Source: Akkermansiaceae bacterium
GTDB taxonomy: Bacteria; Verrucomicrobiota; Verrucomicrobiia; Verrucomicrobiales; Akkermansiaceae
Assembly (NCBI GenBank): GCA_029866215.1
Contig: JARWZU010000001.1
Coordinates: 1 to 64,000, forward strand
Direction of reading: 5' to 3'
Length of the DNA stretch: 64,000 nt
Part shown: positions 46,772-56,885 of the stretch, piece by piece
Layout: each line of letters begins with the position of its first letter
How positions within the stretch are numbered: the stretch's first letter is position 1
Position numbers and translations under genes: made by a program
Notes under the pieces: generated by a model
What the model saw: only the letters and a program-made list of their open reading frames with translations
Told to the model about the DNA's origin: nothing
Database searches by the model: none

Positions 46772-48526
46772 ATGTCCCGAAGCGCCCACTTCCGAGTTGA
46801 TCCCAAGCTCACCCACGTCCTAGGTGAGAACTACTCCTCCAGCGAAAAAGCACTAAAGGAACTCGTGGATAACGCGTGGGATGCCGAGGCCACAGAAGTC
46901 TTCATCACCGTTCCGACCATTCTCTCCGACGCCCCTATCATAGTTCGGGACAATGGCAGCGGGATGAAGACCGCCGAACTAGAGGCCGAATACCTCAATA
47001 TCGCCAGCCCCCGCTTTAGTCGCAAAGGCGACCGCACGCCCAACTTCAGCCGCATCGTCAAGGGCCGCAAAGGTATAGGCAAATTCGCCGGACTCATCCT
47101 CGCCAGCGAGATGGAACTCATCACCCAAGCCGCTGGTAAACGCACCCGCGTCCTCATCTCCAAGACTGCTCTGATGGAGGCGCTTGGCGACCTCGAAAAA
47201 GTCCCGCTGCCTCTCGATGTCGCCGACTCCGATCCGCTCAATGCCAAAGGCACCACGATCACCCTCAGCAACCTCAATCCAAAGCTCTCTCACCTCCAGC
47301 CCGACAAGCTCAAGGAACTCCTCGCCCTCGACTATGGTCGTGAGCCTACATTTGTGATCTTCGTCAATGGCGAGCGCGTCTTCCATCACGACATCCAAGG
47401 GGAGAAGTTCCAGACTGAAATCGCCCTCCCTAACGGCCAGACCGCAAACGTCTCATACACCATTGCCGACAAACCCCTGTCCGGAAAAAAATCGGGACTC
47501 AACGTCCGCGTAGGCGGCAAAAGCATTGGTAAACCTCACCTCTTTGGCCTCGAAAACGACGACGCGCTATCCGACCGACTCCGCCGCCGCATCGTCGGAG
47601 AAATCAATCTCCCCGCCGACTCCCTCGAACTTACCGCCGCCGGAGGCGATGTCATCGAGAGCGATAAAGGCTTCGAAATACTCATGCAGGCGATACCCGC
47701 CGAGCTGAAGCAGAACCTCGAAGCCACCCACACCAAAGAGTTTAACCTCGCCAAAGCCCGTTTTTCGAAAGAGCTAAAACGTCGTTTGGAAAACATACCT
47801 GAGTTCCGTCGCGAGATTTTGGAATCGCGGCTAACCGTTCTGATGCAACGGGCTTTTCAAGATGGTGAAAAAACGATGGAGCGTATTGAGCCGCTAGCCA
47901 CTCTCGTCGTTGATGCACTTGAGAAGGATGAATATTGGACGGTGTGCCATAACATTCACGAAGCGGAGCGAGTGGACATTTTCCACTTCGCTACCGCCCT
48001 TGAAGAGTTCGGCCTCTGCGACCTTGCCTTCATGGGCACTCAAGCCAAGCGTCGCCTGGAGTTCCTCGACTCTCTCGAGCGCCTCGCCACCACTGAGGCC
48101 ACCACGGAAAAGCAGATGCACACGGCCCTGCAAAACAACCTCTGGGTCTTCGGTCCGGAATACAGCCTCATGGCGAGCAATCGTCAGCTCCGCACCATCA
48201 TCGAAGACTACATCGGCCCCGACGCCACTGACCGTCCCGATCTCTTTCTCGCTGGCAACGTCCTCAAACAACACCTCCTCATCGAGTTCAAGAAACCCAC
48301 TATGAATGTCGGTCGTAAAGCCGAGTTCCAAGCCACCACGTACGCCGACACCCTCACCGGAAAACTCGGGATGCCGCTCGAAATTTTTATCATCGGTGGG
48401 GAAGTTGATCCGAAACTGGTTGACGAATATACAGGCAAGAAAACCAAGTTCGCCAGCTATCGAGCCGTCATCGCCAGTGCGAAGACGCAGTTGGAGTGGC
48501 TAATTTCAGAACTCATTGCCTCCTAG
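46772..48526 (+). CDS. GHKL ATPase fused to PD-(D/E)XK nuclease-like domain
   Basis: A protein of 584 residues. The GHKL ATPase motifs are [15 protein letters not shown] (26-40, with the catalytic-box Glu and Asn), VRDNGSGM (58-65) and [10 protein letters not shown] (98-107). This is the MutL/MORC/Hsp90 superfamily. The middle (about 200-430) is a mix of sheet and helices. The C-terminus carries DRPDLFLAG (Asp490) and LLIEFKKP (Glu505, Lys507), the PD-(D/E)XK pattern. MutL/MORC-like ATPases in restriction-modification loci were described by Aravind and colleagues. It precedes the methyltransferase by 17 bp and is probably co-transcribed; a role as accessory ATPase-nuclease is inference. Confidence 0.8.
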   Translation: MSRSAHFRVDPKLTHVLGENYSSSEKALKELVDNAWDAEATEVFITVPTILSDAPIIVRDNGSGMKTAELEAEYLNIASPRFSRKGDRTPNFSRIVKGRKGIGKFAGLILASEMELITQAAGKRTRVLISKTALMEALGDLEKVPLPLDVADSDPLNAKGTTITLSNLNPKLSHLQPDKLKELLALDYGREPTFVIFVNGERVFHHDIQGEKFQTEIALPNGQTANVSYTIADKPLSGKKSGLNVRVGGKSIGKPHLFGLENDDALSDRLRRRIVGEINLPADSLELTAAGGDVIESDKGFEILMQAIPAELKQNLEATHTKEFNLAKARFSKELKRRLENIPEFRREILESRLTVLMQRAFQDGEKTMERIEPLATLVVDALEKDEYWTVCHNIHEAERVDIFHFATALEEFGLCDLAFMGTQAKRRLEFLDSLERLATTEATTEKQMHTALQNNLWVFGPEYSLMASNRQLRTIIEDYIGPDATDRPDLFLAGNVLKQHLLIEFKKPTMNVGRKAEFQATTYADTLTGKLGMPLEIFIIGGEVDPKLVDEYTGKKTKFASYRAVIASAKTQLEWLISELIAS

Positions 48527-48543
48527 CTCCCATTGCACATCAA

Positions 48544-50268
48544 ATGCTCACCAAAGCCAGCTATCAACGCCCACAAGCCACCACGCAGGAACTCTTCCCT
48601 GCGATGGATTTTGTCGGTGCAGCGGTGGAGCGGATGAAGTCGGCTTCTGAGACGGAGCGGGGGGCGATTTTTACGAAAGTGGAGGTGGTGGATTTCATGT
48701 TGGATTTGATCGGCTATACGGCGGATCGCCCGTTGTGGAAGTTGCGGCTATTGGAGCCTTCGTTTGGTGGCGGGGATTTTCTTTTGAGGGCGGTTGAGCG
48801 ACTGCTCACTAGCGCGGCACGGGATAAAGTGGGGGCGGAGGGGCTGCGCTCGGCCATCTGTGGGGTGGAGCTGCATCGTGAGTCTTTTACGGCTACTGCT
48901 CAGAAAGTTCAGGCATTGCTATCCGCTTCGGGATTCACCCATGCGGATGCGGTGGCACTCACCCAGCATTGGCTCATCAATACCGATTTTCTGTTGGAGC
49001 CATTCGCCTCGGATTTTGACGTTGTGGTGGGGAATCCTCCGTATGTGCGGCAAGAGCTGATCCCAGCGGAAATGTTAGCGGAGTATCGCCAGCGCTATGT
49101 CACGCTTTATGATCGGGCGGATCTGTATGTGCCCTTCATGGAGCGATCATTACAGCTCTTGGAGTGCGGTGGGCAAATGGGTTTTATCTGTTCAGATCGG
49201 TGGATGAAAAATCGCTACGGTGGTCCGCTGCGGCGGATGATTTCGGGGGGTTTCGCCATGCGATACTATGTGGACATGGTAGGGACGGCGGCGTTTCAGA
49301 CGGATGTGGTGGCTTATCCGGCCATCACGGTGATCGCGCGTGGAGTCTCAGACGAGAAGGTGCGAATCGCGCACCAGCCCGAGATTTCCAGGAAGGCACT
49401 GTCCTACCTTTGCGATGTCATGAGGGGCCAGCCGTCTGGTTTCGACGGGATGGTGGCGGAGGCGGCGGTGAAGCCGCAGGGCGCAGAACCATGGCTGCTA
49501 GAGTCCGATGCACAGCCGTCGCTTGAGTTGGTGCGGCGGTTGGAGGCGGCATTTCCTATCCTAGAAGAATCCGGATGCAGTGTTGGCATCGGCGTGGCAA
49601 CGGGAGCGGATAAAATTTACATCGGCCCGCTGGATGAATTGGACGTCGAGGACGAGCGGAAGCTGCCGCTAGTGACGACGCGGGACATTATTTCTGGCTC
49701 CGTCGAGTGGCGGGGTCTGGGCGTGATCAACCCCTTCGAGGAAAGTGGAGCCTTGGCCGACTTTGCGCAGTATCCGCGCTTTGCCGCTTACATGCAGAGG
49801 CATCATGAAATTTTGCTTAAGCGCCACTGCGCCCAGCGGGTCAATGGCTCGTGGTATCGGACGATTGACCGAATTACGCCCTCGCTGGCGCAGCGACCGA
49901 AGCTGCTCATTCCCGACATCAAAGGCACCGCGAACTTTGTGCTGGATGAAAGCGGCCTATATCCGCACCACAATCTTTACTACATCACCAGCCGTGAGTG
50001 GCCACTGCTTCCGTTGCAACGGGTGCTGATGTCGGGAATCGCACGTTTGTTTGTCCGCGCTTACTCCACGAAAATGCGTGGTGGCTGTCTCCGGTTTCAA
50101 GCACAGTATCTGCGCCGGATTCGACTGCCTCGCTGGGAAAATGTTCCTCTCGACGCACAACAAATCCTTTCCACAAAAAACGGCGAGACCGATCTAATCG
50201 CCATCCAGCAAGCATTCATGAAAATCTACGGCCTCGCCGAACACGAACTCACCCACCTTACCGAATAA
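48544..50268 (+). CDS. Type II N6-adenine DNA methyltransferase (gamma class)
   Basis: A protein of 574 residues from ATG at 48544; an upstream start would overlap the ATPase gene. An N-terminal helix ([20 protein letters not shown]) leads to motif [13 protein letters not shown] (69-80), then GVELHRES, and the catalytic NPPY at 164-167 ([11 protein letters not shown]). The target recognition region fills the C-terminal half. The next gene, 7 bp downstream, encodes an XhoI/PaeR7I-type endonuclease. PaeR7I's own methylase is of comparable size, so CTCGAG adenine methylation is predicted. Confidence 0.88.
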   Translation: MLTKASYQRPQATTQELFPAMDFVGAAVERMKSASETERGAIFTKVEVVDFMLDLIGYTADRPLWKLRLLEPSFGGGDFLLRAVERLLTSAARDKVGAEGLRSAICGVELHRESFTATAQKVQALLSASGFTHADAVALTQHWLINTDFLLEPFASDFDVVVGNPPYVRQELIPAEMLAEYRQRYVTLYDRADLYVPFMERSLQLLECGGQMGFICSDRWMKNRYGGPLRRMISGGFAMRYYVDMVGTAAFQTDVVAYPAITVIARGVSDEKVRIAHQPEISRKALSYLCDVMRGQPSGFDGMVAEAAVKPQGAEPWLLESDAQPSLELVRRLEAAFPILEESGCSVGIGVATGADKIYIGPLDELDVEDERKLPLVTTRDIISGSVEWRGLGVINPFEESGALADFAQYPRFAAYMQRHHEILLKRHCAQRVNGSWYRTIDRITPSLAQRPKLLIPDIKGTANFVLDESGLYPHHNLYYITSREWPLLPLQRVLMSGIARLFVRAYSTKMRGGCLRFQAQYLRRIRLPRWENVPLDAQQILSTKNGETDLIAIQQAFMKIYGLAEHELTHLTE

Positions 50269-50275
50269 GCCAATC

Positions 50276-51013
50276 ATGGGACTTTACCTCGCCAACTACC
50301 AAGCCAAGACCAAGCAAGCCGTGAAGGGCTTTTGGAGCGGACGTGACGCAGCCCGGACCAAGCAGATCGCCGCAGGCAAGGCCGATCAAGGTGAGCGGTC
50401 AGCCGTAACAGGGGGCCGTAACATGGACGGTTTCATCGCATTGATGGAGGCCATTACTCGCGGTAACGGCTTAAAAGAGGCGACGATTCATTTGAATCGA
50501 AAGACTCTCACTCTGCCCGGATTTTTCCGGCCGACGAAGCTCTGGGACATGATCGTCATGAATGGCCCTACCCTGATTGCAGCGCTGGAATTCAAATCTC
50601 AGGTTGGCCCCTCGTTTGGCAATAACTGCAACAACCGCGCGGAAGAAGCCATCGGCACCGCGCATGATTTCTGGACCGCCTACCGCGAGCGAGCCTTCGG
50701 CGATATTCCACGCCCATTTCTTGGCTGGCTTATGCTGGTGGAAGATGCGGAGCAGTCCCGGAGTCCAGTTCGGGACAAGTCTCCGCATTTTCCCGTTTTC
50801 CCTGAATTTAAGAATGCCTCGTATCTTGAGCGGTATCACCTGCTGTGCCGGAAAATGACTCATGAACAGCTCTACACTGCCGCCGCTTCACTAGCCACTC
50901 CACGTTCTGCGGTCAAAGATGGACGTTTCACTGACTATGATGATATGACGAGCCTGAGCAGCTTCGTCTCGACCTTTGCCGGCCACATCGCCGCCGCAGC
51001 GGCTCGGAAATAA
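50276..51013 (+). CDS. Type II restriction endonuclease, XhoI/PaeR7I family
   Basis: A protein of 245 residues, almost the length of PaeR7I (246). The family core is [19 protein letters not shown], then [20 protein letters not shown] with Asp91, then [20 protein letters not shown] with Glu105 and Lys107 forming the PD-(D/E)XK site. Members cut CTCGAG; this specificity is inferred by family, not read from sequence. The stop is 6 bp before the right copy of the 56-bp repeat, so the gene ends at the very edge of the island. Confidence 0.88.
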   Translation: MGLYLANYQAKTKQAVKGFWSGRDAARTKQIAAGKADQGERSAVTGGRNMDGFIALMEAITRGNGLKEATIHLNRKTLTLPGFFRPTKLWDMIVMNGPTLIAALEFKSQVGPSFGNNCNNRAEEAIGTAHDFWTAYRERAFGDIPRPFLGWLMLVEDAEQSRSPVRDKSPHFPVFPEFKNASYLERYHLLCRKMTHEQLYTAAASLATPRSAVKDGRFTDYDDMTSLSSFVSTFAGHIAAAAARK

Positions 51014-51019
51014 TGAGTT

Positions 51020-51075
51020 GCGGCTGGAGAGTTTCCGATGTTCATCGCCCTCAAAGCGGTGAAGATTTAGTGGGA
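51020..51075 (+). repeat. 56-bp direct repeat, right copy
   Basis: This is identical to 45469-45524. Here it is detached from any start codon, so it is a fossil 3' end (AAGEFPMFIALKAVKI, stop). It marks the right boundary of the island. No integrase lies near it. Confidence 0.85.
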
Positions 51076-51151
51076 GGTGGCGGTGCGGTGCTGGGTCTGC
51101 GGGTAAGATGCAATTTGCAAATGATGCCTGATGCGTCTAGGGTGCTACCCT

Positions 51152-51496
51152 ATGAATTCCATCGATCCAGTCACCCCAGCATCCGCAGATCCTCGCGGGC
51201 CGATGGCTCCGCCGTATGTGGATGAAGATCCGGAAATGGCCATGATTTTTGAGGGGCTTGAGACGGCGGAGAACGAAATCCGCGAGGCCGTGGCCGATGC
51301 TTACGAGGCAAGTGCGCGGGTCAGCTTCGACCCTACCGAGAGTCTCAATGACATCGATTACACCGAGGCGGAGGAGCCGTCGGATTCCCCTGAACTCGCG
51401 GCGATGCACGAAGAGTACATCCCGTCGAGCGAGGATGATGGCAGCGAAACCCCGCAAGCACTCGGACGTGCGAAATCGATTCCGTGGTCTGAGTGA
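51152..51496 (+). CDS. Small acidic hypothetical protein
   Basis: A protein of 114 residues from ATG at 51152; an earlier in-frame start would add 7 residues. It is strongly acidic (DEDPEMAMIFEGLETAENEI, YTEAEEPSDSPELAAMHEEY) and Pro/Ser-rich at both ends, without membrane or signal segments. A disordered protein is likely. It lies between the right boundary repeat and convergent xylA, 20 bp from the xylA stop. I do not recognise a family. Confidence 0.55.
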   Translation: MNSIDPVTPASADPRGPMAPPYVDEDPEMAMIFEGLETAENEIREAVADAYEASARVSFDPTESLNDIDYTEAEEPSDSPELAAMHEEYIPSSEDDGSETPQALGRAKSIPWSE

Positions 51497-51516
51497 GCGG
51501 GGCGAGCCGGGGCGGA

Positions 51517-52821
51517 TCAAATGAACTCGTTGAGCAGGCCTTCCAGCATCTCTTGGCGGCCGCTGGCAATGGTCGGCTCGCCATTGGCAAGGGCGTACTG
51601 CTCAAGGCTCGCGAGGGTGGTTTTGCCTCCCTCAATTTCGGCACCGACTCCGCTGTCAAAGGTCTGGTAGCGGTCTTGGATGAACTGGTTGAGTCGGCCA
51701 TCGGCGCGGACTGCTGCTGCAGCCTTGAGGCCGCGGGCGAAGGCATCCATGCCGACGACGTGGGCGTGGACGAGATCGACGGGCTCCCAGGATTCGCGGC
51801 GGCGCTTGGCATCGAAGTTGAGGCCACCGCTGGTAAAGCCACCCATTTTCATGAGGACGAGCATCGTGTGTGTGGTGAGGTAGAGGTCGGTGGGGAATTG
51901 GTCGGTGTCCCAGCCGACATTCGGCGTGCCCATGTTGGCATCGATGCTTCCGAGTGCGCCTGCTTCGAACGCAACCGTCAGTTCGTGTTCCATCGTGTGG
52001 CCAGCGAGCGTCGCGTGGTTGGTCTCGATGTTGAGTTTGAAATGCTCTAATAGATCGTACTCGCGGAGGAAGTTGAGGCAGGCCGCTGAGTCTGAATCGT
52101 ACTGGTGGGTGGTGGGTTCTTGCGGTTTGGGTTCGATGTAGAATTGGCCGGTGAAGCCGATTTCTTTTTTGTAATCGACCGCCATGTGGAGGAAGCGTGC
52201 GAGGTGATCGAGTTCGCGCTTCATGTTGGTGTTGAGCAGGGTCGTGTAGCCCTCGCGACCGCCCCAGAAGGTGTAGCCTTCACCGCCGAGGCGATGGGTG
52301 ACCTCCATGGCTTTTTTGACTTGGGCTGCGGCGTAGGCGTAAACTTGAGCGTTCGGGCTGGTTGCGGCGCCTTGTTGGTAGCGCGGGTGGGAGAAGAGGC
52401 AGGCGGTGCCCCAGAGTAGCTTTTTGCCGGTGCGCTTTTGTTCCTCCTCCAGCACGTCCACGACGGCATCGAGCGCCTTGTTTGATGCGGCGAGATTTCC
52501 GAGCTCGGGCGCGACATCCCGGTCGTGGAAGCAATAGTAGTCGAGGCCGACCTTTTGCATGAAGTCGAAGAACACGCGTGCGCGGTTTTGGGCGTTGGCG
52601 ATCGAGTCGGTGCCGTCATCCCATGGGTGAGCGGCGGTGCCTGCGCCAAATGGATCAGACCCGGTGCCGCGCATGGTGTGCCAGTAAGCACAACCGAAGC
52701 GGAACCACTCGGCCATGGTTTTGCCCTCGACCACTTGGGAGGCGTTGTAGTGTTTGAACGAAAGCGGATTTTTCGAGCTTGGGCCTTCGTAGCTGACGGC
52801 GTCGCAGGGAAATGAATTCAT
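51517..52821 (-). CDS. xylA: Xylose isomerase (class II)
   Basis: A protein of 434 residues from ATG at 52821; a longer frame upstream lacks family counterpart. The catalytic His is in [11 protein letters not shown], and metal and substrate ligands are in [46 protein letters not shown] and GSIDANMG. It interconverts D-xylose and D-xylulose. The length is typical of class II enzymes. It is divergent from a XylR-type regulator with a 114-bp gap, so control by that regulator is likely. No xylulokinase gene is visible nearby. Confidence 0.96.
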   Translation of the reverse strand: MNSFPCDAVSYEGPSSKNPLSFKHYNASQVVEGKTMAEWFRFGCAYWHTMRGTGSDPFGAGTAAHPWDDGTDSIANAQNRARVFFDFMQKVGLDYYCFHDRDVAPELGNLAASNKALDAVVDVLEEEQKRTGKKLLWGTACLFSHPRYQQGAATSPNAQVYAYAAAQVKKAMEVTHRLGGEGYTFWGGREGYTTLLNTNMKRELDHLARFLHMAVDYKKEIGFTGQFYIEPKPQEPTTHQYDSDSAACLNFLREYDLLEHFKLNIETNHATLAGHTMEHELTVAFEAGALGSIDANMGTPNVGWDTDQFPTDLYLTTHTMLVLMKMGGFTSGGLNFDAKRRRESWEPVDLVHAHVVGMDAFARGLKAAAAVRADGRLNQFIQDRYQTFDSGVGAEIEGGKTTLASLEQYALANGEPTIASGRQEMLEGLLNEFI

Positions 52822-52935
52822 GGTGGATGTGGGATGGGTTGGTGTTTGATGGATGGCGGGTATCGCGATCTGGTGGAGAGAATGAGAAAAATCTGCTGGC
52901 GTCGCCACCGCGAATTCCGCTAGTTTCTTGATGAA
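52822..52935. promoter_or_regulatory. xylA-xylR divergent intergenic region
   Basis: The 114-bp gap between the divergent start codons must contain both promoters and the regulator's operator. The minus-strand side near xylA is purine-rich (GTGGATGTGGGATGGG). No clear inverted repeat of the length expected for an AraC-type site stands out. The call rests on arrangement, not on a motif. Confidence 0.5.
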
Positions 52936-54093
52936 ATGCGACACGCCAAGCCAGAACACACGAGGCGCATTGCGGTGGTCCAGTCATCCGTGAACGTGCG
53001 GCGGCTGACGCCTGGGTTCGCGCCCTTTGCGGGGATGGGCTATGATTTCTGGATCATCGACCTGTACCGGCAGCGGGATTTGCTGCTGAAAAGCCTGACG
53101 GAGTGGAAGCCCAGCGCGATCGTGACCGAGTGGTTGCCGGGCCTTACGGAGGAATTGCTGGGACTGGGCTGTCCGGTGGTGTTGGTGCCATCGGATGAAG
53201 CGGTCCATGGGGTTTTCAGTGTCGACATCGATGATTTGGCGATTGGTCGTTTGGCGGCGGAGCATTTGGTTTCGCGGGGATATCGGAATTTTGCGTTTGT
53301 GGGTCGGCGTGGCGCGCATTACGCCGAGCAGCGGTTGGAGGGATTTCGGTCGGTCGTGGGTAATGTGCCGGTTTATTGGGAGGAATTCCGGGATTGGCGG
53401 CAGTACGATGAATACTGGCGTGAGCCTGACGAAGACATGGTGGATTGGTTGGCGGAGCAGGTGGTGCCGTTGGGGATTTTTTCGGCGCACGATCCGACGG
53501 GGCGGCATGTTTTAGAGGCCGCAGCGCAGGCGGGCTTGGAGGTTCCCTTTGCGGTGGGGGTGATTTCAGCGAATGACGACGAGACCGTTTGTGAGATGGC
53601 GCGACCGGCGCTTTCCAGCATTCGGCTGCCGTGGCGGCGATTGGCGGCGGAGGTCGTTTACGTGATGGAGCGGATTTGGGAGGGGACTCCGCCGACCGGG
53701 CCGATTTTGATTCCGCCGCTTGAGGTGGTGGCGCGTGGTTCGAGTTCCTACGAGGCGGTGGGTGATCCGGTGGTGAGGCGGGCGATGCAGTATTTGGTGG
53801 CGCATTTGGCAGCGGTGGATTCGGTCGAGGAATGGGCCACGCGCATTGGGGTTTCGCGGCGGGTCTTGGAGCGGCATTTTCAGGACGGGCTAGGGCGGTC
53901 GCCGCACGCGATGATCCAGCATGAGCGGGTGGAGCGGGCCAAGGTCCTGCTGACGACCACGGATTTGCCGGTGGGGATGGTTGCGGAGCGATGTGGGTTT
54001 CAGAGCAACGAGCGGCTCACGGTGAACTTTCGCGCCGTGGTGGGGGTTCCGCCGGTGAGCTATCGCCGTGATTTTCGCGGGAAATCGATGTGA
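52936..54093 (+). CDS. xylR: XylR-family transcriptional regulator (PBP plus AraC HTH)
   Basis: A protein of 385 residues. The N-terminal part (about 10-270) is a LacI/periplasmic-binding-protein-like sensor ([54 protein letters not shown]). The C-terminal AraC-type double helix-turn-helix (about 285-385) reads [20 protein letters not shown] and [20 protein letters not shown]. This layout matches E. coli XylR, which activates xylose genes when bound to D-xylose. It diverges from xylA and ends 55 bp before valS. Confidence 0.9.
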   Translation: MRHAKPEHTRRIAVVQSSVNVRRLTPGFAPFAGMGYDFWIIDLYRQRDLLLKSLTEWKPSAIVTEWLPGLTEELLGLGCPVVLVPSDEAVHGVFSVDIDDLAIGRLAAEHLVSRGYRNFAFVGRRGAHYAEQRLEGFRSVVGNVPVYWEEFRDWRQYDEYWREPDEDMVDWLAEQVVPLGIFSAHDPTGRHVLEAAAQAGLEVPFAVGVISANDDETVCEMARPALSSIRLPWRRLAAEVVYVMERIWEGTPPTGPILIPPLEVVARGSSSYEAVGDPVVRRAMQYLVAHLAAVDSVEEWATRIGVSRRVLERHFQDGLGRSPHAMIQHERVERAKVLLTTTDLPVGMVAERCGFQSNERLTVNFRAVVGVPPVSYRRDFRGKSM

Positions 54094-54148
54094 TTGGCCG
54101 TTTCCCATGCTGGACAAACCCCCTCGGGTCTGGCAAGCATCCGCCCCC

Positions 54149-56836
54149 ATGTCCGAGTTAGCGAAAGCCTATGAACCCCAAGCGGTTGAAGCCAAATGGT
54201 ACGCCGCGTGGATTGAAGGGAAATGTTTTGAGGCCAATCCGGCGTCGGAAAAGGCGGGTTATTCCATCGTGATTCCACCGCCCAACGTCACTGGGATTCT
54301 GCATCTCGGCCATGTTTTAAACAACGCCTTGCAAGACATCCTTGCCCGCCGTGCACGGCAGAACGGGAGAGAGGTGCTTTGGCTGCCTGGGACCGACCAT
54401 GCGGGGATCGCCACCCAAGCGAAGGTCGAGCGAGAATTGCGCGAGAAGGAGGGCATCGGCCGCCGCGACCTAGGACGCGAGGAGTTCCTCAAGCGCGTCT
54501 GGGATTTTAAAAACAAACATGGCGACATCATCATCAACCAGCTCAAGCGGCTGGGTTGCTCATGCGATTGGAGTCGTGAGCGATTCACGATGGACGAGCC
54601 CTACACTGAGTGGGTCAGCCATGTGTTCGTGGAGCTATTTAAAAAGGGGCTGATTTATCGCGGCAAGCGGATGGTCAACTGGTGCCCCGTTTCGCTAACC
54701 GCACTTTCCGATGAGGAAGTGATCATGACGCCCCAGCGGTCCAAGTTGTACTTCATGAAGTACGAGCTTGCGGATGCGCCGGGTGAGTTTTTGGAGATTT
54801 CCACCACTCGTCCGGAGACCTTGATGGGCGACGTCGCGGTTGCGGTAAACCCGAAAGATCCGCGTTTTTCGAAGTACATCGGCCGGAAGGTGAATCGGCC
54901 GTTTCCTCACGCCGAGATTCCGATCATCGCGGATGACCATGTGGACATCGAGTTTGGAACGGGTGCTCTCAAAATCACTCCCGCGCATGACAAAGCCGAC
55001 TTCGAGATCGGGCTTCGTCACGGGTTGGAGATCATCGATGTCTTGACGCCCGATGCGCAGATTCATTGCCCCGAGTGTCCGGACCTCCATGGGCTGGATC
55101 GATTCGTGGCGAGGAAGAAAGCGGCGGCCAAACTCGAAGCGTTGGGCTTGCTCATCAAGGTCGAGGAATACGACAACAACGTTGGTTTTTCCGAGCGGGG
55201 GAATGTCCCGATCGAGCCGCGGATTTCGATGCAGTGGTTTTTGAAATATCCCTGCGTCAAAGAAGCCGCCGATGCCGTGGCAAATGGAGACATTCAATTT
55301 CGCCCCGAGCGCTGGGCCAAGACCTACGCGCACTGGATGGAAAATCTTCAGGACTGGTGCATCAGTCGTCAGTTGTGGTGGGGGCATCAAATCCCGGTGT
55401 GGTATCGCAAGGATCAGCTTGCTGAGCTGAAAAACGCCGAGGCGCTGGGCATGGAAGATTTTTCTGCAGGCGACATTCATGTGGGCTTGCAAGCCCCTGC
55501 CGATGAGGAGAACTGGGTGCGCGATGAGGACGTGATGGATACGTGGTTTTCATCGTGGTTGTGGCCCTTTGCCACCATGGCGAACGTCGGAGAATCCACC
55601 GCGACGCTTCAGAAATTTTACCCCACGGATGATCTCGTGACAGGACCTGACATCCTGTTTTTCTGGGTCGCTCGAATGATCATGGCCGGCTATGAGTTTA
55701 CGGGTGAATTACCGTTTAAGAATGTCTATTTCACTTCCATCATCCGCGACCTCAAGGGCCGGAAGATGTCGAAGTCGTTGGGGAATTCGCCCGATCCGGT
55801 TGACCTCATGGAAAAGTATGGTGCCGATGGTTTGCGGTTCGGTTTGATGCGGATTGCACCGGTCGGCAGCGATCTGCGGTTCGACGAAGTTTCGATCGAG
55901 GAAGGTCGTAACTTCGCGAATAAACTCTACAATGCCTGCCGCCTCCGCCAGATGGGTGGTGAGCCATTCCAATCGTTAGATGATGTGGCGCAGCTAAATC
56001 CGTTTCAGCTGAATGCCATGGCAAAGCTTGACGAGTTGAGTGTCGATCTTGAGCGTCTCTATGGTGAATATCGCTTTGGTGAGATCGCGCATCGGTTGTA
56101 TGAGTTCTTGTGGAATGATTTCTGCGATAAGTTTCTTGAAGCGTTGAAACTGGATCTTCGCGACACGGCGCTGCCGGACGTGAAGGCACGGACGCTGGGG
56201 GTCTTCGATGCCATCATGGGTCGTTATCTGCAGCTCTTGAGTCCGTACATGCCGCACGTCACCGAAGAACTTTCCGAGCGGATGGGCTACGTCGCCGAAG
56301 GAGAATTTCTCATGCAAAAGGCGTTGCCCGCGGCGCCCTTGTTGGTGGACGTGGCTCCCGACGAGATCAAGCTCGCCCAGTCCGTGGCGGCTGAGGTTTA
56401 CGAATCCGCCGGACGGATGCGCAACCTCAAGGCCGAGTACAAGATGGGCTCTCGCAAGGATATTCGTTTCGTGATCAAAGGGGCGCCCGAGTGGGTGGCG
56501 GCTGAATCCAAGGTGCTCGCACTGCTGGTGGGCGCAGAGGAAATCGCGTTGGACTCGGCGTATGATGCGCCCAAAGGGACGCCAGCCGCTGTCACCAGCG
56601 TGGGCGAAGTTTACATGCCGCTTGAAGGGCTGATTGATGTTGAAGCCGAGAGGTCTCGGCTGACGAAAGAAATTTCCAGTGTTCAGGTTGAGATTCAAAA
56701 GTGCGAGGGCAAGCTGGGAAATGCCAGTTTTGTTGATCGTGCGCCGGCCGAGGTGGTGGTTCAAGAAAAGGCCCGTTTGGACGAATGGCGGGCCAAGCTG
56801 ATCCAGCTCAGTGAGATGATCACCGCCCTTGCATGA
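54149..56836 (+). CDS. valS: Valyl-tRNA synthetase
   Basis: A protein of 895 residues from ATG at 54149. The class I signatures are PPNVTGILHLGHVLNNALQD (HIGH-type HLGH) and GRKMSKSLGN (KMSKS). The CP1 editing domain lies between (TTRPETLMGDVAVAVNP). An anticodon-binding domain and a C-terminal coiled-coil arm (LIDVEAERSRLTKEISSVQV) complete the ValS plan. It charges tRNA-Val. Length fits the family. It is followed by a membrane-protein gene 49 bp downstream. Confidence 0.97.
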   Translation: MSELAKAYEPQAVEAKWYAAWIEGKCFEANPASEKAGYSIVIPPPNVTGILHLGHVLNNALQDILARRARQNGREVLWLPGTDHAGIATQAKVERELREKEGIGRRDLGREEFLKRVWDFKNKHGDIIINQLKRLGCSCDWSRERFTMDEPYTEWVSHVFVELFKKGLIYRGKRMVNWCPVSLTALSDEEVIMTPQRSKLYFMKYELADAPGEFLEISTTRPETLMGDVAVAVNPKDPRFSKYIGRKVNRPFPHAEIPIIADDHVDIEFGTGALKITPAHDKADFEIGLRHGLEIIDVLTPDAQIHCPECPDLHGLDRFVARKKAAAKLEALGLLIKVEEYDNNVGFSERGNVPIEPRISMQWFLKYPCVKEAADAVANGDIQFRPERWAKTYAHWMENLQDWCISRQLWWGHQIPVWYRKDQLAELKNAEALGMEDFSAGDIHVGLQAPADEENWVRDEDVMDTWFSSWLWPFATMANVGESTATLQKFYPTDDLVTGPDILFFWVARMIMAGYEFTGELPFKNVYFTSIIRDLKGRKMSKSLGNSPDPVDLMEKYGADGLRFGLMRIAPVGSDLRFDEVSIEEGRNFANKLYNACRLRQMGGEPFQSLDDVAQLNPFQLNAMAKLDELSVDLERLYGEYRFGEIAHRLYEFLWNDFCDKFLEALKLDLRDTALPDVKARTLGVFDAIMGRYLQLLSPYMPHVTEELSERMGYVAEGEFLMQKALPAAPLLVDVAPDEIKLAQSVAAEVYESAGRMRNLKAEYKMGSRKDIRFVIKGAPEWVAAESKVLALLVGAEEIALDSAYDAPKGTPAAVTSVGEVYMPLEGLIDVEAERSRLTKEISSVQVEIQKCEGKLGNASFVDRAPAEVVVQEKARLDEWRAKLIQLSEMITALA

Positions 56837-56885
56837 TGGCTTGCCAAGTTGGTTTCCGCTGATAACTTGATTTTAAACCCACTGA

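Noticed and set aside
45469-51075. Integrase, recombinase or transposase for the R-M island
   Set aside because: No gene between or near the direct repeats shows such motifs.
54695-55492. A 265-residue minus-strand frame inside valS
   Set aside because: It is antisense to the editing and catalytic domains of ValS and lacks any motif.
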